Shown here: in pieces, positions 1 to 6,733 of the stretch
Layout of the letters: every line of letters begins with the position of its first letter
Numbering within the stretch: the first letter of the stretch is position 1
DNA from: Lachnospiraceae bacterium
Lineage (GTDB): Bacteria > Bacillota > Clostridia > Oscillospirales > Ruminococcaceae
Length of the DNA stretch: 7,201 bases
Assembly (NCBI GenBank): GCA_023664705.1
Contig: JAMPFE010000088.1
Span: forward strand, 1-7,201
Direction of reading: 5' to 3'
Position numbers and translations under genes: made by a program
Notes under the pieces: model-generated
What the model was told of the DNA's origin: nothing
The model's database searches: none
The model's input: only the letters and a program-made list of their open reading frames with translations

Positions 1-32
1 AAAAAATTAGCGCCGGAATTTGCATCCGGCGC
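1..32 (-). terminator. Rho-independent terminator ending the locus
   Basis: An 8-bp perfect GC-rich stem is formed by 10-17 pairing with 25-32 (GCGCCGGA / TCCGGCGC on the minus strand), with a 7-base loop at 18-24. On the minus strand it is followed by TAA and then six T (the A run at 1-6 on the plus strand). It lies 7 bases past the stop codon of the last minus-strand gene (TAA at 40-42). The plus-strand side has no T tract after the stem, so it should act only on minus-strand transcription. It marks the 3' end of the locus. Confidence 0.9.
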
Positions 33-39
33 ATTGGGT

Positions 40-654
40 TTATCCGAAATATCCGATTTTATTGCCGTTCTCGTACATTTCGCTGTCGTACTCGCTTCTG
101 CCGCCGCCCTCGTCGACCACCCAGCCGAAGCCGTTGATGAATATTTTTCCGTCCTTTTTCTGCCCGTGCATCGCGGGGTTGATATTCGGATTTGCGGAGG
201 TTTCCGCCTGCGGCTTGACCTCAATTTGCTCGGGCGTGTAAGTCGGCTCTGTATCGGGATTTGTGAGTATTTCCTCATCCTCGATAATCGGGGGAGCGGG
301 CGGCTCGGTTATCTTTTCGGGTTCGGGGAAATTCTGCTCGATTTCGATACCGCCGTCCTCGATGAAATTCTCGCTTTCCTTGTCGGGGTCGGTTTCAACA
401 GGAGCGTTGTTTGCCGCGCTGCTATCGGGTTTCGTAACCGTACTCGCCTCGGGCTGCTGTATCTCAATCGGCTTGGTTTCCTCATGGCTCGGCGTGGAGA
501 TTTTCACGCTGATTTCGGTATTGCTCTCGGTAGAGGGTATGCTTGTCGTGAGCTGTTCGTTAGGCTTAAACTGCGCCGCGATGAGTACCGCGAGCGCCGC
601 GCACAATGCCGTTCCGCCGCCTACTGCGAGACCTCTTTTTGTTTTCATTGTCAT
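40..654 (-). CDS. Membrane-anchored protein with acidic Pro/Thr-rich stalk and conserved-looking C-terminal module (DUF6550-like)
   Basis: A predicted 204-residue protein of unknown function. Residues 1-8 are basic, residues 9-28 form one hydrophobic segment (uncleaved anchor or signal peptide), and about 30-160 is a low-complexity stretch rich in Pro, Glu, Thr, Ser and Asp. The C-terminal 40 residues are ordered-looking: HGQKKDGKIFINGFGWV, then DEGGG, then a tail with YENGNKIGYFG. From memory this resembles the family called DUF6550, seen in Clostridia; this is recognition, not a search result. Cys18 is not in a good lipobox (Leu precedes it) and there is no LPXTG signal. The start is the ATG at 652-654, with AGGTGA at 659-664 upstream; a second ATG at 646-648 (codon 3) is less well spaced. 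The gene is 130 bases past the end of the tad-like genes, with its own candidate promoter, and ends just before the terminator. The topology suggests an extracytoplasmic stalk carrying a small head. Confidence 0.85.
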   Translation of the reverse strand: MTMKTKRGLAVGGGTALCAALAVLIAAQFKPNEQLTTSIPSTESNTEISVKISTPSHEETKPIEIQQPEASTVTKPDSSAANNAPVETDPDKESENFIEDGGIEIEQNFPEPEKITEPPAPPIIEDEEILTNPDTEPTYTPEQIEVKPQAETSANPNINPAMHGQKKDGKIFINGFGWVVDEGGGRSEYDSEMYENGNKIGYFG

Positions 655-695
655 AAAATCACCTGTCCTTTCATCGGTGCTTTGCTGTTATCTGC

Positions 696-724
696 ATTTT
701 ACCACATCTGTTTTGCCAAATCCA
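696..724 (-). promoter_or_regulatory. Candidate promoter for the 40-654 gene
   Basis: On the minus strand there is a good -10 box TAAAAT (696-701), preceded by TGG, which makes an extended -10 (TGn). At a 17-base spacer the -35 hexamer is TGGATT (719-724), a weak match. A better-looking TTGGCA sits at 714-719 but only 12 bases upstream, which is too close. The -10 lies about 42 bases before the ATG at 652-654, giving a short leader. This is the only sizeable non-coding gap in the window (655-784), and I see no convincing terminator in it, so read-through from the upstream operon is also possible. Confidence 0.45.
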
Positions 725-784
725 GCGATTTTTTGTGAATTCTACATAAACAACAAAACAATTTCTTTTTCCTGTTGAAATGTA

Positions 785-1330
785 TCAGAATTTCGGCGTG
801 TACTTGGATTTCACGCAGAGCCGGATTTTCATCGACGGCAGCACGTCGCCGCAGAATGACAACGGCACTTCCAAGGTTATATACGATGTCGCGGAGAATT
901 GTTTTATGGCATTGGAATTCGGCGCAAACACCGTATTTTCAACATCGACCGAAAGCCCGTAAACGCTATATTCCACGCCGTCTGAATTATTTTTAACGTG
1001 TTTCCCGTCAACGGATTTTAATCCCAACAGATCGTCAATTCTACCGTAAACATCGCCCGTCGAGACCGCCGCGCTCCAGGAATTCCCCGAATATCTGTAA
1101 CCGCCCGAATATCCCTCGCGCACGCCGTCATAGACGTTCGAATAATTCCCGACCGAGGTCGCGATAACCGCCGATTGTACCGCGTCCTTGACACCCGCCG
1201 AAATCGTGATAAGCCGAATGATCTGCCACAAAACCACAAAAAACATCATTCCCGCGAGCGCAATGACGACCGCTAAAGGCGCGGAGGAATAGGCTTTTCG
1301 GGAGCGAAGAAATTTTATAGCTTTTTTCAC
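785..1330 (-). CDS. Single-pass membrane protein in TadE/TadF position, function unknown
   Basis: A predicted 181-residue protein. A basic N-terminus (KKAIKFLRSRK) is followed by one long hydrophobic segment at about residues 17-44, then an extracytoplasmic domain. Residues 61-85 are rich in Gly, Tyr and Ser (GNYSNVYDG, EGYSGGYRYSG). The C-terminus has a likely beta-strand segment (ITLEVPLSF) and two cysteines, C160 and C172, that could pair. The start is GTG at 1328-1330, which forms a GTGA overlap with the stop of the preceding gene and has GAGGTG at 1339-1344, 8 bases upstream. The frame stays open further upstream to 1474, but that stretch only overlaps the preceding gene. The size, anchor and place after tadC match TadE/TadF-like minor pilins, but I see no clear family motif, so the role is inferred from context. 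The stop is TGA at 785-787. Confidence 0.8.
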   Translation of the reverse strand: MKKAIKFLRSRKAYSSAPLAVVIALAGMMFFVVLWQIIRLITISAGVKDAVQSAVIATSVGNYSNVYDGVREGYSGGYRYSGNSWSAAVSTGDVYGRIDDLLGLKSVDGKHVKNNSDGVEYSVYGLSVDVENTVFAPNSNAIKQFSATSYITLEVPLSFCGDVLPSMKIRLCVKSKYTPKF

Positions 1331-1719
1331 TTGAAATACACCTCGCTTTTCCCGCTTGCTTTCGCCGTGAGCGTTACGGGAAAACTCCCGAATTCGCCGA
1401 ATCCGATATCCATTTGGTAAGTGCAAGTGACCGTGAATTCTTGATTTAATTGCACCTTTCCCGTTCGCGACCATTCGATCTTGGGTGTGATCCCCGTGCG
1501 TTCTGTAAGCACCTGTGCCCGCGCCGTTGTTTCCGAACCAATTCTGCCCGAAATTTCAGCCTCCCTCACAAGCTCATCCGCGTAATTATCCAACTGTATT
1601 TTCGCCGACACCACGGGCGCGACCGCCATTATAAGCGCGACTACCATGACCACAACGAGAACGACGATCACGATATCGAAATATCCCTCTCCGCGGCGGC
1701 TTTTCAATAATTTTTTCAT
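1327..1719 (-). CDS. Small pilin-like/TadE-like membrane protein (DUF4320-like)
   Basis: A predicted 130-residue protein. The N-terminus is basic (MKKLLKSRRG) and runs into EGYFDIVIVV and a hydrophobic helix at about residues 15-38, the layout of type IV and TadE-type prepilins. The possible processing site is after Gly10 or Gly12, with an acidic residue nearby (Glu11 or Asp15), but it is not a textbook Flp site. The helix continues into an amphipathic stretch (KIQLDNYADELVREAEISGRI), then a beta-rich C-terminal domain ending GSFPVTLTAKASGKSEVY. I recognise this as like DUF4320 of Clostridia, from memory. The ATG at 1717-1719 is chosen because AGGAGGTG (1723-1730) precedes it with 5 bases between AGGAGG and ATG. 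A GTG two codons earlier (1723-1725) lies inside that ribosome site and is not credible. It follows tadC by 9 bases and overlaps the next gene by 3 bases. Confidence 0.87.
   Translation of the reverse strand: MKKLLKSRRGEGYFDIVIVVLVVVMVVALIMAVAPVVSAKIQLDNYADELVREAEISGRIGSETTARAQVLTERTGITPKIEWSRTGKVQLNQEFTVTCTYQMDIGFGEFGSFPVTLTAKASGKSEVYFK
1339..1344 (-). promoter_or_regulatory. Ribosome binding site fixing a GTG start at 1330
   Basis: GAGGTG on the minus strand, 8 bases upstream of GTG at 1328-1330. It lies inside the last codons of the preceding gene. It decides the start of the 785-1330 gene in favour of the GTGA overlap, not the longer open frame reaching 1474. Confidence 0.75.
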
Positions 1720-1722
1720 TCG

Positions 1723-1730
1723 CACCTCCT
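1723..1730 (-). promoter_or_regulatory. Ribosome binding site fixing an ATG start at 1719
   Basis: AGGAGGTG, a near-perfect anti-16S match, sits directly before CGA and the ATG at 1717-1719. It also overlaps the TAG stop of tadC (1729-1731), so a ribosome finishing TadC ends on the next gene's binding site. Confidence 0.85.
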
Positions 1731-2601
1731 ACGCCATTGACCCGAGCGAGTCAAGCAGCTGCATTCCCATTACCACGAGATATGTCAGCAAGAACAGCAT
1801 TAACATCCCGAACGAGAAAACGCGGATTTTCGGCGGTATTTTCGCCGCTTTTGCTTTCAAACGCTGCAACTCGATCAGCTTGAAATCGTGCGCGAGCATT
1901 TTAAAATATACCGCCGAATCATCTCCGCGAATTACGGATACTAATCCGCGCACCACGTCGGATAACTGCGCCGAGCCGATACGAGCCTCAAATCTTGTGA
2001 GCGCCGCCTCATAGCTTGAGGAGCGCATATCCGCGCAAGTCACATCGAGTTCGTAAGCGAAATGCACTCCCGCGTGCTTTTTGAAATTCTCCATAATGGA
2101 AAGCACATCGCGGCTTGTCTTTAATTCCTGCTCCACAGTCGCCACAAATCTCGGTAATTCCTGCTCAATAGCGTTGCGCTTTTCGCGCATTTTTTCGTCC
2201 GCTTTTCCGTTCTCGCGAAAGTAAATTGCGACTGCGAGAATTATGAAAAAGGGAATTAAAAGCGGCATAAAAAACGCGCACGGAACAGTCAGCAGAGCCA
2301 CAGAAAGAGCCTTTACAAAAGACAGCGCGGTAAACGTTTCGGGCGTCATTTTAATTCCTGCGGATTTCAAGGAGCTTTCCAAGCGCGATTTTTTGTACTT
2401 ATCCATCGGGATAATTTTGCCTATTTTCGCAGCAATTCCGAGCATAACAGCCTCGATATTTTTCGAGAGCTTTTTATCCTCGCGTCCTGTGTTCATTACG
2501 GCTTTCGAGGTTTTCAAGTAGGGGATTTTCAGCGCGTTCGCAAGCAGCATAAACAGCCCAATTGCAAGGAAAATTCCGAATATTATCATTAAAAATTCCA
2601 C
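1729..2601 (-). CDS. tadC: TadC-like inner-membrane platform protein (T2SSF family)
   Basis: A predicted 290-residue polytopic membrane protein. Hydrophobic segments are at about residues 4-24, a hydrophobic block at about 92-127 (SFVKALSVALLTVPCAFFMPLL...FIILAVAIYF), and a C-terminal one at about 263-284 (FSFGMLMLFLLTYLVVMGMQLL). The cytoplasmic part between (about 140-245) carries the T2SSF-like pattern: RNAIEQELPRFVATVEQELKTSRDVLSIMENF, followed by helices with acidic and basic residues. In Tad systems TadB and TadC together form the platform that couples the TadA ATPase to pilin assembly. Assignment as TadC rests on size, topology and its place directly after a second T2SSF protein. The start is GTG at 2599-2601, with AAGGGGGGA (2607-2615) a few bases upstream; an ATG at codon 5 is the alternative. 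Its stop lies within the next gene's ribosome site. Confidence 0.85.
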   Translation of the reverse strand: MEFLMIIFGIFLAIGLFMLLANALKIPYLKTSKAVMNTGREDKKLSKNIEAVMLGIAAKIGKIIPMDKYKKSRLESSLKSAGIKMTPETFTALSFVKALSVALLTVPCAFFMPLLIPFFIILAVAIYFRENGKADEKMREKRNAIEQELPRFVATVEQELKTSRDVLSIMENFKKHAGVHFAYELDVTCADMRSSSYEAALTRFEARIGSAQLSDVVRGLVSVIRGDDSAVYFKMLAHDFKLIELQRLKAKAAKIPPKIRVFSFGMLMLFLLTYLVVMGMQLLDSLGSMA

Positions 2602-2606
2602 GAAAA

Positions 2607-2615
2607 TCCCCCCTT
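2607..2615 (-). promoter_or_regulatory. Ribosome binding site fixing a GTG start at 2601
   Basis: AAGGGGGGA on the minus strand, with 5-6 bases to GTG at 2599-2601. It overlaps the TAA stop of tadB (2614-2616), giving a coupled tadB-tadC junction. It is G-rich where most other sites here are of the GAGGTG type. Confidence 0.7.
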
Positions 2616-3543
2616 AACGTTTATACTCAATCGGCTTGGTAAGTTTAATTACAATTGCCGTTGACACGAAGATCCCGACCGCCGAAACCGCCAACACGAT
2701 CTGCCCGACAACGGTATTCATAAGGCTGTTGTACCATGCTTTGTTGAGCATATATAGCAGCGGGATATTGCCAATCACGAGGAACGCCATTGAAATAAAT
2801 TCCTTGCGAGGTCCCGTTATCATGTACTCCAGATCTGCGTTGACAACCCGCATATCCGACAGCTTATTTACAATCGGCGTGAGCGTGGATTTCAAGCTGC
2901 GGTCGGTCTGGCAAAGAATAAGGCTGTCGCACCATTCGTGAAACACCTCGTTGTCGATCTTGGCTTTCATGTTGAGAATTGCTGCCGTGATGTCCGGATT
3001 GGATAATTTTATGCGGCTTATAAAGTTCTCGAAAACCGCTTTAACGGGCGCATTGAGGTAATGCACATTTTCTTCAATGGACGTGATGATGTCCTCGTTG
3101 CGCAAATATGCTGTGGTAATTATTGAGAGCGCAGTTTCCAACTCGGATGAGATCGCCTTTTTGTAATTCGTCGCGGTCGTCTTGACGTACCAGAACGGCA
3201 CGAACATCAGCCCGACCGCCATAACGGGCGCAAGAAACGCGTTCCCGATAGCGACCGCGACGCAGATTCCGACCGCCGCCAAGCCGAGGGAACAAGCACA
3301 TAAAATTCCGAACATATGTGAACGGTTGGTAAGCCGAAGAATTTCCTGCGCCTCTGTAATTTCTCTGCGAAAAACATTCGGCTTTTTCCTTTTCGTAGCC
3401 TCGTTGATCTGCGATTTAATGCTGTTCGGTTTCGCGAGAATTTTTGTAAAAATCCCCTCGGTAAATTCCATCGGAGAAATTCCGAACAGCAAGAAAAATC
3501 CCACAACCAAGCCTATAAATGCCACGGTCAAAATAGCGTTCAT
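2614..3543 (-). CDS. tadB: TadB-like inner-membrane platform protein (T2SSF family)
   Basis: A predicted 309-residue polytopic membrane protein. Hydrophobic segments lie at about residues 3-21, 79-121 (two close helices), 251-266 and 278-299, the usual TadB layout of an N-terminal helix, a helix pair, a cytoplasmic T2SSF domain and C-terminal helices. The T2SSF-like segment starts near residue 130 (AISSELETALSIITTAYLRNEDIITSIEENV) and runs to about 245. It starts with ATG at 3541-3543, inside the ATGA overlap with the tadA stop, and has AAAGGGGG at 3553-3560, 9 bases upstream. With TadC it would anchor TadA at the membrane. The name is assigned by family shape and by position between tadA and a second T2SSF gene. 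Confidence 0.87.
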   Translation of the reverse strand: MNAILTVAFIGLVVGFFLLFGISPMEFTEGIFTKILAKPNSIKSQINEATKRKKPNVFRREITEAQEILRLTNRSHMFGILCACSLGLAAVGICVAVAIGNAFLAPVMAVGLMFVPFWYVKTTATNYKKAISSELETALSIITTAYLRNEDIITSIEENVHYLNAPVKAVFENFISRIKLSNPDITAAILNMKAKIDNEVFHEWCDSLILCQTDRSLKSTLTPIVNKLSDMRVVNADLEYMITGPRKEFISMAFLVIGNIPLLYMLNKAWYNSLMNTVVGQIVLAVSAVGIFVSTAIVIKLTKPIEYKR

Positions 3544-4913
3544 GCGGGTTTGCCCCCTTTCAAAATGTTGTCCAACTCGCCCTGCGGCATTCCGTTCTCC
3601 AACAGTCTGCGCTGCAAGGAGAGTGAGATCTGCTCGCCCTTGACAATAAATTTCCCGTTCTCCATGCGGTTTTCGGAAATCTTATACCGATAGAGCGAGT
3701 GGTATTCGCGGCTGCCGTCGGGCTTAATTTCGCACTCCATAATTTCCATAATTCGCCGCTGCTTGTTTTCAAGCTGCTTGGCATAAACCACGATAGGAAA
3801 GGCTTCTGTCACGAGGTTGAGGATCACATTGTCGTCAACGTTCGGATATTTGCGCTTGCAGAGCGTCACCATTCTGCGCCAAGTGGACTCGCACGAATTT
3901 GAGTGGATTGTTGTAATTACCGTGTGACCCGTTCGAGCCGCTTCCTGCGCCGAGTCAGCCTCGCTGCTTCTCATCTCGCCGACTACAATGTAATCGGGGT
4001 GGAAACGCAGCGCCATATCCAATAAATCGTCCTGCGAAATCGTTTTGCGATCGTCCTCGCTTTCGCGCGTAATGGTATGCACGACTTTATTCAAAACATT
4101 CCCCTGCGAATCCCGCACCACCAAATCCAATTCGCGCGACCCGCTTTCAATGGTGAGAATTCGTTTGTCGTAGGGAATTGTTGTCAAAAGCCAGCCCGTC
4201 AAGGTGGTTTTGCCCGATGACGTAGCGCCCGCAACGGTCGTAGAAACTCCGTATCTCACCAATGCCGACAATAATTCCATCATTTCGTCCGTCGCGGTTC
4301 CCGATTTTACGAAATCTTCTTTTTTCAGTTTCTGCGCGTTGACGATTCTGATCGAAGCCGCCACGCCGACATCTTCATCGACAAGCGGCGTTTTCAAAAC
4401 CGCGATTCTTATGTTCTTGGATAAATGTCCGAGGATAGCCGGTGATGTGTTGTCTAAAACCATTCCCGAAACATGGAGCATACGCCGCACCACATTTATG
4501 GCATGGTCGGGCGATTCGAATTTCTCGTCGATTTTGACGTTCGTGCCGTTTGAATACTGCACCTCTATGTCATCCCAAGAATTGATATTTATTTCCTCAA
4601 TTCCGGTGCCGAAAATGTATTTTGTGAGGAATGAGAACTCAGCCATTTCCGTGTAGAGCTTGTCGATCAGCTCTGTCTGCGACAGTCCCTCGACGGAAAT
4701 TCGCTTATCAAGAAGATATTTCCCGATATACCGCTTGACCTGATTTTTTATCTCGTCGTTGCCGGAGTTGATATTATTGAGCCCGTCGATGATAAGCGAG
4801 GAATATTTGCCCGAGATCTCACCCTGAACCTCGGTCAGAACGTCGGCGAAATCCCGCTTATTTTCCGACTTGAAGAACAGATTTTGCGTATTGGAATTTG
4901 TTGTTAATTTCAT
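3540..4913 (-). CDS. tadA: TadA/CpaF-type secretion ATPase
   Basis: A predicted 457-residue cytoplasmic hexameric-type ATPase (PilT/VirB11/GspE superfamily), the motor for pilus assembly. Motifs in order: Walker A GATSSGKT at 229-236; acidic motif TIESGSREL at 254-262; Walker B-type FHPDYIVVGEMRSSEA at 304-319; His-box AARTGHTVITTIHSN at 325-339. The N-terminal part (about 60-200) is a typical CpaF N-domain: FGTGIEEININSWDDIEVQY, then a segment with HLSKNIRIAVLKTPL. Two motifs are diverged from common CpaF: IED of the Asp box is IES, and GEVRG is GEMRS. A 30-40 residue insert-like stretch (263-300) follows the Asp box. Length is normal. It starts with ATG at 4911-4913, overlapping the upstream stop as ATGA, with GAGGTG at 4922-4927 eight bases upstream. 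It also overlaps tadB as ATGA. Confidence 0.96.
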   Translation of the reverse strand: MKLTTNSNTQNLFFKSENKRDFADVLTEVQGEISGKYSSLIIDGLNNINSGNDEIKNQVKRYIGKYLLDKRISVEGLSQTELIDKLYTEMAEFSFLTKYIFGTGIEEININSWDDIEVQYSNGTNVKIDEKFESPDHAINVVRRMLHVSGMVLDNTSPAILGHLSKNIRIAVLKTPLVDEDVGVAASIRIVNAQKLKKEDFVKSGTATDEMMELLSALVRYGVSTTVAGATSSGKTTLTGWLLTTIPYDKRILTIESGSRELDLVVRDSQGNVLNKVVHTITRESEDDRKTISQDDLLDMALRFHPDYIVVGEMRSSEADSAQEAARTGHTVITTIHSNSCESTWRRMVTLCKRKYPNVDDNVILNLVTEAFPIVVYAKQLENKQRRIMEIMECEIKPDGSREYHSLYRYKISENRMENGKFIVKGEQISLSLQRRLLENGMPQGELDNILKGGKPA

Positions 4914-5767
4914 AATTCAAACACCTCATTCGCAATTTTCGACACGGCTTTCCGAAAATCCTTGCTGTCCTTTTCGGTCAAACCCGCGAACAAATTCCCC
5001 GACAAAAACTGCTTGTAAACCTCATCGGAATGCGGAATTTTGAAATTAACGCCGCCTACCACCTGCTCAATATTCTCATCAGCCTGAAACGCGTCCACAT
5101 TGCTCGCCGCCTTATACTGCTTATTCGCGTTGAACTTATTATCCAATAAAAGCGGCAGCTGAGAATTGAGGTAGCTGATAGATTTCAGATCGCATGAAAC
5201 AAGCCGCAGAACCGCGTCGGATTCGATCAGCGAAACCGCCGACAGCGCGTCGTTGGTGATATTGCTCGTGCAGTCTATGATGATGTAATCACACATTTTC
5301 CGCAATTCGGCGAGTAATTCCTGTGCCTGCGTTTCCGTATACGGCGCATAAGAGAACGCGTTCTCGCCTTTCAGCATCGCAAGCATGGTAAGGAATTCAT
5401 TTTTCTTATGCAAAATGGCGTTCTGCTTGATAAGATTTTCGTCCACGTGAGCCGCGCCGAGAATATTTCCGAGCGAGGTTTCCGCTTCAAGATCGGACGA
5501 GGGGCAGACGTAGGGCAGAGGCGGCGCGGACATATCCGCAAGTACAAGAATGACATTTTTCTTTTGCGAAGCAATGTAACGAGCGAGTTTCACACTCATA
5601 ATGGTTTTGCCAGATGAAGGCGAACCCCAGACCGCCAGCACCTGATTATCCCGTCTGTCGGGCGGCAATTCAAAGCAATCATTTTCGGGGGAATTTATAT
5701 CAAATTCGAGATCGAGTTCCTCATCATCGTCCCCGCGCGACATCAGCGATTTAAACAGATTCGGCAT
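4910..5767 (-). CDS. CpaE/TadZ-like P-loop ATPase, short form
   Basis: A predicted 285-residue soluble ATPase. Residues 1-40 are acidic (GDDDEELDLEFD) with no folded domain apparent. The nucleotide fold begins at QVLAVWGSPSSGKT, with Walker A GSPSSGKT at 48-55, a helix, a strand with D78 (VILVLADMSAPPLPY) and a Walker B-like DYIIIDCTSN at 160-169. TadZ/CpaE proteins of the SIMIBI (MinD/ParA) class localise the Tad machine; they usually have an N-terminal receiver-like domain and a KGGxGKT loop. Here the receiver domain is missing and the signature lysine position is Ser49, so membership is inferred from order (between cpaB and tadA) and from the overall fold pattern. The start is ATG at 5765-5767, 17 bases inside the cpaB end, backed by GGAGGTGA at 5774-5781. 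Confidence 0.82.
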   Translation of the reverse strand: MPNLFKSLMSRGDDDEELDLEFDINSPENDCFELPPDRRDNQVLAVWGSPSSGKTIMSVKLARYIASQKKNVILVLADMSAPPLPYVCPSSDLEAETSLGNILGAAHVDENLIKQNAILHKKNEFLTMLAMLKGENAFSYAPYTETQAQELLAELRKMCDYIIIDCTSNITNDALSAVSLIESDAVLRLVSCDLKSISYLNSQLPLLLDNKFNANKQYKAASNVDAFQADENIEQVVGGVNFKIPHSDEVYKQFLSGNLFAGLTEKDSKDFRKAVSKIANEVFEL

Positions 5768-6719
5768 CAGAAGTCACCTCCGTTTCCGTATTATCCGAAT
5801 TGCCCTCGGAATTGTTGTCCGAATTATTTTCGGAATTATCCTCGGGGTCAATAATTACCGTTTCGATTCCGGAATTATTTTCGTCGGAATTTTCCTCGGC
5901 ACGGTTATCCTCGGCAATCTCGCTCTCCGAGGGAGTCTGCGGTATTTCGGGCGCGCCGCTGTTTTCTTGTTTTTCATTTTCCTGATTTAAGGCGACCTCC
6001 TGCAAATATTTTTCCTGCGCCGAAATAAATTTCTGTGCATTTTCTACCGTTCCGCGATAAACCAAAGCAACGTGAATCTCGCCTTCCGCTTCGAGTTCCG
6101 CGAGAATATTTGCTTGCATAGGTGTTACAAGCAAAGTCAGTGTTTCGGGCAGCTCAGTTTCTTCCTCGCCGTCGGGCTTGACCGTCACGGTTTCATCATC
6201 GTTACCCTTGCTGTCGGTGACAGCGATCACCTCAACATACTGCAGTTCTTCGGGAACAATTGTTTCGCCCTGCTCTTTGTAATCCACAGCGATAATCGAC
6301 ACGATATCCCCCGAAATTAACTTGCCCGAAAGCCCGCCCGCGAACGACGGAATTGTAATGGAAATCGCGCGTTTTTCGCCCGTCAAGCCGTACAAATACG
6401 CGTTTTCCGAAGCGGGCGTATCGCTGACCTTCGCCGCGAGAACGCACTCGCCCTTGATCATTTCCGCAGCCGCGTATTTTCCGACCACGTCCTCGGATTT
6501 CTGAAGCACATCATTGGGCATATTGTAAGCGCCGACCTCCACAACCTCAATGTCCTTAGAGGATATTTCCTGCCCGATTTTCAAGTCGCTTTTCACGCGC
6601 ACAATCTTCATCGTGCTGCTTTTCGAGGCGTTAAAAAGCGGGGTAATGGCGAAGCAAATTACCAGCGCCAGCGCGATACAAACCACGCCGAGAACCGTTC
6701 TGTTTTTCAAAAATTTCAT
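5751..6719 (-). CDS. cpaB: CpaB/RcpC-like SAF-domain pilus assembly protein
   Basis: A predicted 322-residue protein. Residues 7-30 form an N-terminal membrane anchor or signal (TVLGVVCIALALVICFAITP). Residues 38-99 are the SAF domain: MKIVRVKSDLKIGQEIS, a middle part with VGKYAAAEMIKGECVL, ending AAKVS. Residues 116-222 are the RcpC/CpaB-type domain (KRAISITIPSFAGGLSGKLISGDIVSIIAV, then ETLTLLVTPMQANIL and IHVALVYRG). From about 245 the tail is acidic and Asn/Ser/Glu-rich with a tandem NS(E/D)(N/G) repeat at 296-310. In diderms this protein acts with the secretin; no secretin is seen here, so in a monoderm it may act at the cell wall side. The ATG at 6717-6719 is chosen because AAAGGA (6728-6733) precedes it and the hydrophobic anchor follows. 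The frame is open upstream to 6911 but overlaps the peptidase gene and gives no sensible protein. Confidence 0.9.
   Translation of the reverse strand: MKFLKNRTVLGVVCIALALVICFAITPLFNASKSSTMKIVRVKSDLKIGQEISSKDIEVVEVGAYNMPNDVLQKSEDVVGKYAAAEMIKGECVLAAKVSDTPASENAYLYGLTGEKRAISITIPSFAGGLSGKLISGDIVSIIAVDYKEQGETIVPEELQYVEVIAVTDSKGNDDETVTVKPDGEEETELPETLTLLVTPMQANILAELEAEGEIHVALVYRGTVENAQKFISAQEKYLQEVALNQENEKQENSGAPEIPQTPSESEIAEDNRAEENSDENNSGIETVIIDPEDNSENNSDNNSEGNSDNTETEVTSDAESV
5774..5781 (-). promoter_or_regulatory. Consensus ribosome binding site for the CpaE-like gene
   Basis: GGAGGTGA on the minus strand, the full anti-16S complement, six bases upstream of ATG at 5765-5767. It sits inside the coding region for the CpaB tail and confirms the 17-base gene overlap. 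Confidence 0.88.
5791..5838 (-). repeat. Degenerate 12-bp tandem repeat in the CpaB tail
   Basis: The unit core TC(C/G)GAATT recurs at about 5794, 5806, 5818 and 5830, exactly 12 bases apart, on the plus strand. In protein it reads NSEN-NSDN-NSEG-NSDN, a 4-residue unit. Further copies of the core at about 5869 and 5884 are at a different spacing. The unit is in frame, so copy-number change would lengthen or shorten the tail without breaking the gene. Confidence 0.7.
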
Positions 6720-6727
6720 TGCCGTAT

Positions 6728-6733
6728 TCCTTT
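6728..6733 (-). promoter_or_regulatory. Ribosome binding site fixing the cpaB start
   Basis: AAAGGA on the minus strand, 8 bases before ATG at 6717-6719. It abuts the TGA stop of the prepilin peptidase (6733-6735). It supports the 322-residue CpaB over the longer open frame reaching 6911. Confidence 0.75.

Noticed and set aside
714..719. TTGGCA as a -35 box
   Set aside because: It is only 12 bases from the -10 TAAAAT, too short for a normal sigma-70 spacer.
34..738. Open frame of 234 codons on the plus strand
   Set aside because: It is antisense to the 40-654 gene, begins inside the terminator, and its product has no recognisable domain. The minus-strand frame has an anchor, a linker, a ribosome site and a terminator.
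263..778. Plus-strand open frame of 171 codons rich in Ser and Val
   Set aside because: Antisense shadow of the Glu/Pro-rich stalk; it has the composition expected from reversing that low-complexity DNA.
722..784. Possible terminator between the 785-1330 gene and the promoter region
   Set aside because: A/T-rich runs such as CAACA and TGTTG can pair only weakly, with no GC stem, so I do not call it.
1331..1474. N-terminal extension of the 785-1330 gene to 1474
   Set aside because: The extension lies wholly inside the preceding gene, and a good ribosome site supports the GTG at 1328-1330.
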